9,882 nucleotides of DNA from Candidatus Martarchaeota archaeon. Lineage in GTDB: Archaea; Micrarchaeota; Micrarchaeia; Micrarchaeales; CABMGC01. The position numbers and the translations under genes were made by a program. The DNA lies in NCBI GenBank assembly GCA_023379075.1, contig JAMCSO010000005.1, forward strand, positions 1 to 9,882. Direction: 5' to 3'. The notes under the pieces were generated by a model. That model was not told the DNA's origin, ran no database searches, and saw only the letters and a list, made by a program, of their open reading frames with translations. Shown here one piece after another: positions 1 to 7,235 of this stretch (position 1 is the first letter of the stretch; each line of letters opens with the position of its first letter).

Positions 1-1
1 A

Positions 2-223
2 TTCCCGAATCTCGGAAGATTTGAGGTTAAGAGAGATGCCAGATTCGGAGGAGATGTCGAGTATAACACATATCAGCATCTTGAGAAAGATTATGGGGAA
101 GGAAAGCTCCATCCATCAGACCTTAAAAGGAATGTTGCAGATTCACTCTATAGAATAATGGAACCGATAAGCAAGAAATTCGAAAAGGAAAGAGAAGAGA
201 TCTCAAGACTTTTTACGCTTTGA
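2..223 (+). CDS. tyrS: Tyrosyl-tRNA synthetase, C-terminal end (5' end outside window)
   Basis: An open frame enters from the left edge and ends at TGA 221-223, giving the last 73 residues. The stretch YGEGKLHPSDLKRNVADSL followed by YRIMEPI closely matches the C-terminal tail of archaeal and eukaryotic-type tyrosyl-tRNA synthetases, where GKLHPxDLKxxVAxxLxxxLxPI is the usual form. The full enzyme charges tRNA-Tyr with tyrosine in the cytoplasm. The Rossmann catalytic domain with its HIGH and KMSKS motifs lies outside the window, so only the tail supports the call. The stop codon overlaps a GAGG ribosome binding site for the next gene, which suggests the two are co-transcribed. Confidence 0.82.
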   Translation, partial: FPNLGRFEVKRDARFGGDVEYNTYQHLEKDYGEGKLHPSDLKRNVADSLYRIMEPISKKFEKEREEISRLFTL

Positions 224-225
224 GG
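222..225 (+). promoter_or_regulatory. Ribosome binding site of the LamG-like gene
   Basis: GAGG overlaps the tyrS stop codon (TGA 221-223) and sits 8 nt before ATG 234. It decides ATG 234 over TTG 231 and implies translational coupling with tyrS. Confidence 0.5.
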
Positions 226-233
226 ATAAGTTG

Positions 234-1100
234 ATGGGAAAAGAGATCAATTGTAAGACACGTAGAAATAACGCCCAGTCGGCAATGGAGTACCTGATGA
301 CTTATGGTTGGGCCATTTTGATAATATCGGTAGTGCTTGTCGTGCTATTCTCAATGGGCATAACAAATCCCTTCTTCTTTGCGCCTAAGGCAGTTGCAGG
401 AGGATGCCTAGTAATTAAAACAGAGGTAAGTTCTTCCTTGGAAGGAGTATGCAATAGTGAGATACCGGAGTACGTGGCGCAATTCAATGGACAGACATCT
501 TATATTAATATTCCATCATCAGCGCATATCTCCCCAATAAAAGAGATTAGTGTTTTTGCATGGATCTACATTAATTCTCCGGAATCTGCAATAATTGAGA
601 AAGAAGGATCGTATGGCATGAAAGTAGGAGTTCAAGGAGCATCCCCAGGCCAATTTGCAGGTTATGTCTGGGGCACAAATGGAGTTTGCAGTAGCTTTCC
701 ATTTTCCCTTAAAATAAACACATGGTATTTTGTTGGGTTTACGTTTGATGGAAACACTGTTTATGAGTATGTAAATGGCAAACTTTATTGTGAGGTGTCT
801 TTCTATGGTGGAATTGATACCTCGACATCGCCGCTAGGGCTTGGAGGGCCTGATGATGTTGATGGCTATGTGCACGGTTCTATTAGCAACCTGCAGGTCT
901 ACAACGACTCCTTAAGCAACACAACAGTGAGTACACTCTATGGTGAAGGTATTGGCGGAGACCCGATAGATACAAATCATTTGGTTGGATGGTGGCCGCT
1001 CAACGGCAACGCAAACGATTATTCAGGGAACAACAATGACGGCATCGCATCAAGTATTATCTGGTCTGGAAATTGGTGGCAGGATTACTCTGCTCCGTGA
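234..1100 (+). CDS. LamG-like surface protein with class III (pilin-type) signal peptide
   Basis: A 288-residue secreted or membrane-anchored protein. Residues 14-19 (A-QSAME) form a class III signal: predicted cleavage is between A14 and Q15 with the conserved Glu at +5. A hydrophobic helix follows at about 20-42 (YLMTYGWAILIISVVLVVLF). Known proteins of this class are cut by the EppA-type peptidase and assembled like archaeal pilins. Residues about 78-240 look like a concanavalin/LamG beta-sandwich (FNGQTSYINIP, FAWIYIN, WYFVGFTFDGN, GSISNLQVYN). The strand motif that normally opens a LamG domain (LVGWWPLNGNANDYSGN) sits at the C-terminus, residues 250-266, so the fold appears permuted or a second domain is cut short. 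ATG 234 is chosen because GAGG (222-225) lies 8 nt upstream; TTG 231 is the alternative. Function is probably surface adhesion or carbohydrate binding, which is an inference. Confidence 0.82.
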   Translation: MGKEINCKTRRNNAQSAMEYLMTYGWAILIISVVLVVLFSMGITNPFFFAPKAVAGGCLVIKTEVSSSLEGVCNSEIPEYVAQFNGQTSYINIPSSAHISPIKEISVFAWIYINSPESAIIEKEGSYGMKVGVQGASPGQFAGYVWGTNGVCSSFPFSLKINTWYFVGFTFDGNTVYEYVNGKLYCEVSFYGGIDTSTSPLGLGGPDDVDGYVHGSISNLQVYNDSLSNTTVSTLYGEGIGGDPIDTNHLVGWWPLNGNANDYSGNNNDGIASSIIWSGNWWQDYSAP

Positions 1101-4100
1101 TTACCAATACTCTCTGAGCTCATCGAAGCTTATTGAAGAGTTTACAAATGCATTTGAGAGACGTTCGGCAAGCCTTCCATTTAGCACTAATGGTATGTTA
1201 AGATCGACTGCAAGCCTTCTGATCCTTTTGTCGTTATCTGGCATGTAACCATCTCCAATCACAAGGTCGATCTCGTTCCCTGCGAGCATATTCATCGCCT
1301 TTGCCTCTGTTAATTGCTCGCAGCCAGGAATTGGATTTGACTCAAGAGTGTAGAGCATGGTAAAGCCTGAGAGTGACTCTGTGCTTCTGAGCAGTTCTGT
1401 ACGATTCTCTTTTCCATAAATCAGTATTCCTTTTTTAGGTATCTTGTTTCCAGTGACTCCAAGCCAGCTTTTAAGGAGCGCGTCATTGAAATTCCTTCCA
1501 AGAGCTGCAGACTCTCCTGTGCTCTTCATCTCCGGGCTGAGGTGAGGATAAGCCCCTTTGAGCTGAGACCAGGAAAATTGGGGCGATTTCACTGCTATGG
1601 AACGATGCTCTGGCTCTTTAAAGCCATCCCATTTAAATTTTCCATTGATTCCTTTTATCGCAGATTCTACAAGATTTATTCCAAGAGATTTCGAGCTGAA
1701 TGGCATGGACCTGCTCGCCCTGAGATTGAGCTCGATAACTTTTGGCTCCCCATTTTCTATGGCAAACTGAAGGTTGAACAGGCCCTTTATCTTAAGAGTA
1801 CGGGCAAGCTCAAGCGCTATCTCATTCATTCTGGACCTTATTATGTTTTCAAGATTGGCAGGCGTGAAGATTGTAGAGTCGCCGCTGTGCACTCCAGTCT
1901 CTTCTATGTGCTGAAGCATGACTCCCAGTATGCTCTTTCCATCGCTTGCACAATCCATCTCAGCTTCTATACACCCTTTCAGAAATCTCGATATTACAAC
2001 GGGATGCTCCCTTGAGACAATTGCAGCTTCTCTCAAATATTCTTCCAGCTCGTGCATGTTGTTCGCAACCTTCATCGCAGCTCCGCTCAGGATGAAGCTG
2101 GGCCTTACAAGCACAGGAAATCCAATCTCATCGATGAATCTCTTTATTGATGCGCTTGAGGTCGCATCTGTCCACTCTGGCTGTCCTATCCCAAGCTTCC
2201 CGAGAAGCTCGGAGAACTTCTTTCTGTCTTCAGCGTGTGCAATGCTCTCAGAGTCAGACCCATATATTCTGATCTTTCTCTGGCTTATTGCCTTAGCCAG
2301 GTTGTTTCCCGTCTGGCCAGCTGAGAAGATTGCTATGTCTGATGCTTGCTCTTTATCGCAGATTGAGGATACAGTCTCTGCAGTAATCTCGTCAAAGTAG
2401 AGCCTGCCTACCTTATTCCAGTCAGTGGATACAGTCTCTGGATTGCAGTTAAGCAATATGACTTCATCAAAATGCTTCTTGGCTTCCTCAGCTATTGCAA
2501 CAGATGAGTAGTCGAATTCAACAGATACTCCTATCCTAAAGACCCCCGATCCGAGGACTAGAAGCTTGCTTAAGCCTTTCGGCCTTATATCGTCCTCGAT
2601 TCCTGAGCCAGCAGTATATAGGTAGCTTGAGCTTGCAGGCCACTCGGCAGCAAGGGTGTCTATCTCCTTTACCGATATTTCTTTAGTTAGGTTGAGCTGC
2701 AGAGGGCTGAAGCCTAAAGAGAGAAGATGCTTTGCATCAGGAGCGCTAATCTCCTTGTTTAGGAAATGCTCATAGAGCTCCACAGTGCCTTTTATCTTAT
2801 CGATAAAGAATTGGCTTATTCCAGATTCTCTGGAGATCTCTTCTGTTGTCGCGCCTTCTTTTAGCGCTTTTGCAACATACCTGAACCAGTAAGGCTTCCT
2901 CGCTTTGATTGCAGAGATCGCCTCTTCCTTGCTAAGATCTGAATGATAGAGGGTGCCTCCAACAATCCCAGGCTCGGCTATGTCCAACATCCTTGCTGCT
3001 TTCTGCATCGCCTCTTCGAGAGATCTGCCTATTGCCATAACTTCGCCGATGCTCTTCATCTCACTCCCTATCCTTTCTTCGGCTCCCTCAAATTTGTTAA
3101 TGTCCCATCTCGGCATCTTTATCGTTATGTAATCAAGGCTTGGCTCGAAACATGCGGTTGTTGCCTTTGATATCTCATTCTTCAGCTCATACAGCTTATA
3201 TCCGAGTGCGAGCTTCGCACTTACGTATGCGAGAGGATAGCCAGTAGCCTTGCTTGCCAATGCGCTTGACCTTGACATCCTTGGATTCGTCTCTATAACA
3301 TAGAAGTTGCTGCTTTTCGGATCCAGCGCGAACTGGACATTGCACTCACCAATCAGATTTATGGCCTCTGCTACCTGAATCGCGACGCTCCTCATTCTCT
3401 GGTAATCATAGTCATCCAGTGTCTGGCTTGGAGTCACTGCTACAGAGTCGCCAGTGTGGATTCCCATCGGATCCAGATTCTCTATGCATGCAACAACTGC
3501 GCAGTTTCCAAAAGAATCACGGACAACCTCATACTCTATCTCTTTCCATCCTTCCAAGTACTTCTCTACCAGAACTTCTCCGACTCTGCTTTGGGCAAAT
3601 GCCTTTTTGAGAATTCCCTTAAGCCCTTCAACATTTTCTACTATTGAGGAACCCCTTCCCCCGAGATTGAAGCTTACCCTTTCAGAAATCTCGATATTAC
3701 AACTTTCAGCAGCGCTTAATGCTTCATCCTCGCTTCTTGCGCTGGCGCTTGGAGGCACGCTTATCTTTACTGCTTTCATCAGTTTGCTGAAATCGCTTCT
3801 TCCCAAGGCCTTCTCTATATCTATTATCTTTGTTCCAAGAAGATCTACATTGTATTTTGCTAATGTGCCATCCTTTGATAGGTCTATTCCGGCGTTCAGC
3901 GCGCTCTGTCCTCCAAAACCAATCATTATGGCTTCGGGTCTTTCCCGCTCTATCACTATTCGTATGAATTCAGAAGTCACCGGCAATAGGTAAACCTTAT
4001 CTGCAGAGGAATGGGTAGTCTGTACTGTAGCAACATTTGAGTTTATTAGTATTGTGCTTATCCCTTCTTCCTTTAGGGCTCTTAATGCCTGGCTTCCGCT

Positions 4101-4175
4101 GTAATCAAACTCTGCGGCCTCTCCAATCTTAATTGGTCCTGATCCCACAACAAGGATCTTTTTATAACGAGCCAT
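1101..4175 (-). CDS. carB: Carbamoyl-phosphate synthase large subunit
   Basis: A 1024-residue synthetase that makes carbamoyl phosphate from bicarbonate, two ATP and ammonia delivered by CarA, for pyrimidine and arginine synthesis. E. coli CarB has 1073 residues. The N-half opens with GSGPIKIGEAAEFDYSGSQ (11-29), has an ATP-grasp core at about 125-400 (ENLDPMGIHTG 232-242, VIETNPRMSRSSALASKATG 293-312) and an oligomerisation region at about 410-535. The C-half repeats the plan: LGSGVFRIGVSVEFDYSS (541-558), IGFPVLVRPSF (684-694), ELNLRASRSMPFSSK (815-829). A weakly conserved MGS-like allosteric domain covers about 912-1024. ATG 4175 is chosen because GGGGGT lies 7 nt upstream; it overlaps the end of carA by 14 nt, so the subunits are translated together. 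Several motifs (VATVQT, LASKATGYPLAYV, SREHPVVIS) resemble the eukaryotic CAD type. Odd: residues 159-165 (CNIEISE) replace the conserved IGxPVIV strand and come from a 28-bp repeat, so activity of the first ATP-grasp site is uncertain. Confidence 0.95.
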   Translation of the reverse strand: MARYKKILVVGSGPIKIGEAAEFDYSGSQALRALKEEGISTILINSNVATVQTTHSSADKVYLLPVTSEFIRIVIERERPEAIMIGFGGQSALNAGIDLSKDGTLAKYNVDLLGTKIIDIEKALGRSDFSKLMKAVKISVPPSASARSEDEALSAAESCNIEISERVSFNLGGRGSSIVENVEGLKGILKKAFAQSRVGEVLVEKYLEGWKEIEYEVVRDSFGNCAVVACIENLDPMGIHTGDSVAVTPSQTLDDYDYQRMRSVAIQVAEAINLIGECNVQFALDPKSSNFYVIETNPRMSRSSALASKATGYPLAYVSAKLALGYKLYELKNEISKATTACFEPSLDYITIKMPRWDINKFEGAEERIGSEMKSIGEVMAIGRSLEEAMQKAARMLDIAEPGIVGGTLYHSDLSKEEAISAIKARKPYWFRYVAKALKEGATTEEISRESGISQFFIDKIKGTVELYEHFLNKEISAPDAKHLLSLGFSPLQLNLTKEISVKEIDTLAAEWPASSSYLYTAGSGIEDDIRPKGLSKLLVLGSGVFRIGVSVEFDYSSVAIAEEAKKHFDEVILLNCNPETVSTDWNKVGRLYFDEITAETVSSICDKEQASDIAIFSAGQTGNNLAKAISQRKIRIYGSDSESIAHAEDRKKFSELLGKLGIGQPEWTDATSSASIKRFIDEIGFPVLVRPSFILSGAAMKVANNMHELEEYLREAAIVSREHPVVISRFLKGCIEAEMDCASDGKSILGVMLQHIEETGVHSGDSTIFTPANLENIIRSRMNEIALELARTLKIKGLFNLQFAIENGEPKVIELNLRASRSMPFSSKSLGINLVESAIKGINGKFKWDGFKEPEHRSIAVKSPQFSWSQLKGAYPHLSPEMKSTGESAALGRNFNDALLKSWLGVTGNKIPKKGILIYGKENRTELLRSTESLSGFTMLYTLESNPIPGCEQLTEAKAMNMLAGNEIDLVIGDGYMPDNDKRIRRLAVDLNIPLVLNGRLAERLSNAFVNSSISFDELREYW
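1973..2000. repeat. carB: 28-bp exact direct repeat, copy 1 (C-half of carB)
   Basis: On the coding strand this copy starts gttgtaatatcgag and ends ctgaaagggt. It is read in frame as V726-G734 (VVISRFLKG), a normal sequence for this place in the enzyme family. It therefore looks like the source copy. The identical 28 bases occur at 3676-3703; flanking bases differ on both sides. Confidence 0.9.
3676..3703. repeat. carB: 28-bp exact direct repeat, copy 2 (N-half of carB, other frame)
   Basis: Identical to 1973-2000, but read in a different frame, as CNIEISERV (159-167). In CAD-type relatives this place carries a conserved strand such as LGYPVLVRA, with the same spacing between AAE and F-x-LGG. 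This copy therefore looks like an equal-length patch replacing native sequence. Confidence 0.9.
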
Positions 4176-5262
4176 GCACCATACCCCCAAATAAGTTAAA
4201 TATGAATCTTGTGTCGTTAGTTCCAGGCCTGGCTTCTGGATGAAATTGCACTGTGAGAAGATTCATCCTCTTGAAGCGAAGGCCTTCAACTACATCATCG
4301 TCAGGACTATTGAACCATATCTCAGAGTCTTCAGGAAGCGCATCTTTGCTGACCTCATACCCATGATTATGCGTTGTGATATAGGATCTCTTGCTCATTT
4401 GGTCAACTACTGCCTTGTTGATGGCTCTGTGCCCGAATTTCATCTTTCTTACCTCTCCCCCCAAAGCCATAGACGCTATCTGATGGCCCAGGCAGATGGC
4501 AAGTGTCGGTATATTATACTCAAGAAGGCTCTTGAATGTCTCGGCTTCCTTAAGCAGCAGATTGGGATTTCCAGGCCCGTTGCTATAAACTATGCCATTC
4601 GGCTTAAATGCCATTATCTCTTCTGCAGAGTAATTATAAGGCACGCGAATTATTCTGTATCCAAGATCCGATAGGTTTTCAAGGATTCCGTGCTTGACTC
4701 CAAAATCGACAACTACTACCACTTCGTTGCCAGAACCATGCATTACCGGCTCTTTTGGTGAGACCATGCCAACAAGGTTGGAGAAATCATAAGTTCTAGA
4801 TCTCTTGAATCTTGCTTCCGCATCTTCTATCTCATCATCGCTTATTATGCATGCCATTACTCCCTCTTCCCTGACCTTCTTTGTCAAGGCTCTTGTGTCT
4901 ATTCCTGAGATTCCAGGTATGTTGTTCTCCCTGAGCCATTCATCCAGGCTCTTTGATGAGTTCCATTTCATTCCATGGGTTAGTTCGCTTACTACCAAGC
5001 CCTCAGCTTTGATCGACTCAGACTCAAAATTTGATATTATGCCATCTTTGCTCTTCAGTCCAGGCACGCCATAGTTCCCTACAAGCGGGTGTGTAATTAA
5101 GAGGATCTGGCCTTTGTAAGATGGATCTGTAAGGCTTTCTGGATATCCATTCATGGCAGTTGTAAAAACAAGTTCTCCAGTCTTATAATCTGAGGACCCA
5201 AAACCAAACCCTTCAAGAACTGTGCCGTCCTCTAGATAAAGAAATCTTTTTTTCTGACTCAT
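4162..5262 (-). CDS. carA: Carbamoyl-phosphate synthase small (glutaminase) subunit
   Basis: A 366-residue class I glutamine amidotransferase that hydrolyses glutamine and passes ammonia to CarB. The N-terminal CPSase small-subunit domain covers about 1-150 (LEDGTVLEGFGFG 10-22, TTAMNGYPESLTDPSYKGQ 34-52, GISGIDTRALTKKVR 117-131). The amidotransferase domain covers about 180-360: oxyanion segment SNGPGNP (227-233), nucleophile elbow AICLGHQ with Cys257, KFGHR (275-279), THNHGYEV (297-304), and FHPEARPG with catalytic His341 and Glu343. All triad residues are present and the length is normal, so it should be active. ATG 5262 has GGTG 5 nt upstream. It overlaps carB by 14 nt, and the 93-nt gap to the upstream CCA gene holds a plausible promoter, so carAB is probably its own transcription unit. 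Confidence 0.97.
   Translation of the reverse strand: MSQKKRFLYLEDGTVLEGFGFGSSDYKTGELVFTTAMNGYPESLTDPSYKGQILLITHPLVGNYGVPGLKSKDGIISNFESESIKAEGLVVSELTHGMKWNSSKSLDEWLRENNIPGISGIDTRALTKKVREEGVMACIISDDEIEDAEARFKRSRTYDFSNLVGMVSPKEPVMHGSGNEVVVVVDFGVKHGILENLSDLGYRIIRVPYNYSAEEIMAFKPNGIVYSNGPGNPNLLLKEAETFKSLLEYNIPTLAICLGHQIASMALGGEVRKMKFGHRAINKAVVDQMSKRSYITTHNHGYEVSKDALPEDSEIWFNSPDDDVVEGLRFKRMNLLTVQFHPEARPGTNDTRFIFNLFGGMVHGSL
4183..4188 (-). promoter_or_regulatory. Ribosome binding site of carB, inside carA
   Basis: GGGGGT on the minus strand lies 7 nt before ATG 4175, within the last codons of carA. It supports ATG 4175 over the longer TTG start at 4190. Confidence 0.55.
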
Positions 5263-5310
5263 CAGTGCACCGGGGCCGCAGAGTCTGAGACCATTTTTGA
5301 TAGAATCTGA

Positions 5311-5323
5311 ATATTATTAAATC
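5311..5323 (-). promoter_or_regulatory. Probable carAB promoter (TATA element)
   Basis: On the minus strand the sequence gatttaataatat lies about 50-60 nt before the carA start, with the purine-rich CGAAAG just upstream as a possible BRE. Transcription would start near 5290 and leave a leader of roughly 25-30 nt that contains the GGTG ribosome binding site (5268-5271). Confidence 0.45.
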
Positions 5324-5355
5324 CTTTCGGAAAAGCGGGATATTCGAATGCTGGA

Positions 5356-6732
5356 TTAAATCTTTATGCACCTGAGCAATTCTGAGTATGCATCGTCTGC
5401 CATGCTCTTCGGAATCTTATTTACAAGAATCTTGCAGCCTTTTGTCGATACATCAGGCCTCTTCTTTACAAGAGTTCCTTTCTCAGCCAGCTTAAGCAGA
5501 TCAGAGACCGTTCTGAAACGCGTTCTTTCGAGAGCATATATTGTGTCATCAGATATAATCAGGGCATCAGCCTTTTTGTGTCTTGATATGAATTCTGATG
5601 ATGCCTTTCCGATAAACACCGGAGGCCCTTTCAGGATTCTAGAGACCATCTTCTGCTTTTGAGTTATAATAAGAATAGAGCCATTCCTGCCTGAGATCCA
5701 TTGAGTTCCTAGAAGATAAGAGAATCCGTTAGCCTTTATCTCATTGCATATAAGGATTCTTAACTTTCTAAGCTGCGGCCATATTATGTCTTCGCTCTTC
5801 TTTGGTACCTTGCAGATCAGCAGATGTGAATCTAAACTGTTTTCGGTTAAGAAATCCATTAACATGCGGTGAGAGGTCGCAGATGAGAATCTGTATCCGT
5901 AAAAGGACTCTGTCCTTGGGTTGTCTAATATCTTTCTTGCAATAAGCACGAATCTTGCGAGAGACTCTTTTGAGACTCCGGCAGCAACATTCCTTCTTGG
6001 ATCGACAGGATCTATAACTACGAAATCAGAGTTGAAGATCTTTGTGCTATCATCTTTCATATCAATCGATTTTGTGCTTGGATCAAGAACGGCTGGGAGC
6101 TTCAGGTTTGAAAAGTGAGTTAGTAGAGAGGTCAATGAGCCAAATTGATATATTAGCAATTCGCATAGATAGCCAGGAAACCCTTCGGTCTTTACCTCTG
6201 CCCCATATATCCTGTAATTTTTCAGCAGGTATTTCATTATTCGTACATCGTCGCGCTGCTTTTCTGTGAGGCGTTCATTTATGAATTTCGTGTGCAGGGG
6301 CGTTCTGTCAACGCTCGTAATCCTCTCTACAAAGGAATCTATTGCTAGTGCCGGAACTATGTCTGCTCTCAGGCCCGTATTGTTGAGGAATAATCTTACA
6401 TATGGGTGCTCAGCATACTTGATCTCGAACGACTCTCCCTTATTTTTGTCTGCAAGAGCCTTGCCATACCTTACTCCATCATTGACAAGCTTCTCCCTTG
6501 GAGTGCCTTTTGGAAAGAGCATGAAGATATCTATGTCAGTGCTGCCCCTGAGATTCGTTCCCCTTGAGATCGATCCAGTTATCCTTAACTCCACATCCCC
6601 TGGCACTATCTCTTTTAGTCTTTCCATTAGCTCGTTTGCCTGGGCTGTTGCTGCCCTGACTTCTAGTTCTGTTGGCTTAATCTCTTTTATTATCTGCTTG
6701 TAAATTAGATTGAGCTTTCTCTCGTTATCCAT
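5356..6732 (-). CDS. cca: Archaeal CCA-adding enzyme (tRNA nucleotidyltransferase)
   Basis: A 458-residue class I (archaeal) CCA-adding enzyme, which adds CCA to the 3' end of tRNAs without a nucleic-acid template. The nucleotidyltransferase signature is complete: GSISRGTNLRGSTDIDIF at 53-70 gives the G-S pair (53-54) and catalytic Asp66 and Asp68, and LRADIVPAL supplies the third carboxylate, Asp124. The central helical domain (for example NERLTEKQRDDVRIMKYLLK, then GFPGYLCELLIYQFGS) and the C-terminal regions (FYGYRFSS, GPPVF) follow the archaeal order; the Archaeoglobus enzyme is about 437 residues. ATG 6732 is the first possible start; GAGG (6736-6739) is only 3 nt away, and a good TATA element about 30 nt upstream implies a very short leader. 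The nearby tRNA-Ala has no encoded CCA, in line with a need for this enzyme. Confidence 0.95.
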   Translation of the reverse strand: MDNERKLNLIYKQIIKEIKPTELEVRAATAQANELMERLKEIVPGDVELRITGSISRGTNLRGSTDIDIFMLFPKGTPREKLVNDGVRYGKALADKNKGESFEIKYAEHPYVRLFLNNTGLRADIVPALAIDSFVERITSVDRTPLHTKFINERLTEKQRDDVRIMKYLLKNYRIYGAEVKTEGFPGYLCELLIYQFGSLTSLLTHFSNLKLPAVLDPSTKSIDMKDDSTKIFNSDFVVIDPVDPRRNVAAGVSKESLARFVLIARKILDNPRTESFYGYRFSSATSHRMLMDFLTENSLDSHLLICKVPKKSEDIIWPQLRKLRILICNEIKANGFSYLLGTQWISGRNGSILIITQKQKMVSRILKGPPVFIGKASSEFISRHKKADALIISDDTIYALERTRFRTVSDLLKLAEKGTLVKKRPDVSTKGCKILVNKIPKSMADDAYSELLRCIKI

Positions 6733-6760
6733 TATCCTCGTATAGTATTATAATTTAACC

Positions 6761-6771
6761 TTTAAAGCTTT
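6761..6771 (-). promoter_or_regulatory. Probable cca promoter (BRE/TATA)
   Basis: The minus-strand sequence aaagctttaaa fits the archaeal pattern AAANNTTTAWA. Its TATA centre is about 31 nt upstream of ATG 6732, so transcription would start about 5 nt before the start codon, giving a nearly leaderless mRNA. Confidence 0.5.
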
Positions 6772-6791
6772 CTCTATTTCTTCTTGTTTGA

Positions 6792-7112
6792 TTATTCGTT
6801 TTTCTTTGTATCTTTTGGTTTGGGTTCCTTATCCCGCATCTCTATCCCAAGATATGCGATCTTGTACCCTATACTTGCAAATAAGTACAGTATGATCAGC
6901 CTGATGAATGTTCCCATATTGTTATTAAGAGTGGTTCCAAGGTCTGTTGTCAAACTGCTTATTGAGGAATTAATACTTGCGCTTTGGGAATTTTGCAATG
7001 GCACTTTTGAAGGGATTTGCTGAGCCTGATATAGCCCATATCCCAGGAAGAGCGCAAATACAATTATCAGAATTCCAGATATTATCATAGCTGAAGAGGC
7101 ATACGAAGCCAT
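6792..7112 (-). CDS. Small two-helix membrane protein, function unknown
   Basis: A 106-residue protein I do not recognise. Hydrophobic segments lie at about 8-28 (AMIISGILIIVFALFLGYGLY) and 67-90 (GTFIRLIILYLFASIGYKIAYLGI). Between them is a 35-40 residue loop rich in Ser, Thr, Asn and Gln. The tail (91-106) is strongly charged (RDKEPKPKDTKKNE). By the positive-inside rule both ends should face the cytoplasm and the polar loop the outside. There are no cysteines and no catalytic motif. Similar short hairpin membrane proteins are common and uncharacterised in small archaeal genomes. It ends 59 nt before cca on the same strand and starts divergently from the tRNA-Ala gene. The reading frame is supported by a clean ATG, the membrane pattern and an upstream TATA element. 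Confidence 0.75.
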   Translation of the reverse strand: MASYASSAMIISGILIIVFALFLGYGLYQAQQIPSKVPLQNSQSASINSSISSLTTDLGTTLNNNMGTFIRLIILYLFASIGYKIAYLGIEMRDKEPKPKDTKKNE

Positions 7113-7136
7113 AGATAATCCCTTCTATTAGTAATT

Positions 7137-7146
7137 CTATATATAG
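7137..7146. promoter_or_regulatory. Palindromic TATA element shared by tRNA-Ala (+) and possibly the membrane protein (-)
   Basis: ctatatatag is a perfect 10-bp palindrome centred at 7141.5. Counting 26-28 nt rightward gives 7168-7170, the first base of the tRNA. Counting leftward gives a start only about 3 nt before ATG 7112. A second element, tttaaa (7154-7159), would give the minus-strand gene an 18-nt leader containing a weak GAAGGG ribosome binding site, and may be its true promoter. Confidence 0.5.
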
Positions 7147-7205
7147 TTAACTCTTTAAATAGTTAAGGGGGGCTCGTAGCGCAGGAGTAGCGCGCATCGT
7201 TCGCA

Positions 7206-7235
7206 AGAAGCTTTTAGAAAAGGCTTCACCGAAAT
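7206..7235 (+). other. tRNA-Ala intron at position 37/38 with bulge-helix-bulge
   Basis: TTCG (7200-7203) pairs with CGAA (7230-7233) as the 4-bp central helix. The 3-nt bulges are C-A-A (7204-7206) and A-T-A (7234-7236), each cut after its second base. This leaves A37 and A38 in the mature loop. Inside the intron GAAGC (7207-7211) pairs with GCTTC (7223-7227); two unpaired bases (7228-7229) make the motif slightly relaxed. The tRNA splicing endonuclease would remove it. Confidence 0.85.

Noticed and set aside
985..1248. 87-codon plus-strand frame crossing the end of the LamG-like gene into carB
   Set aside because: Considered as the lost continuation of the LamG protein after a frameshift, but its sequence resembles no LamG strand and it overlaps the conserved end of carB antisense.
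1542..3993. Several plus-strand open frames of 63-179 codons inside carB
   Set aside because: All lie antisense to a full-length CarB with conserved motifs throughout; translations are low-complexity and Ser/Leu/Phe-rich.
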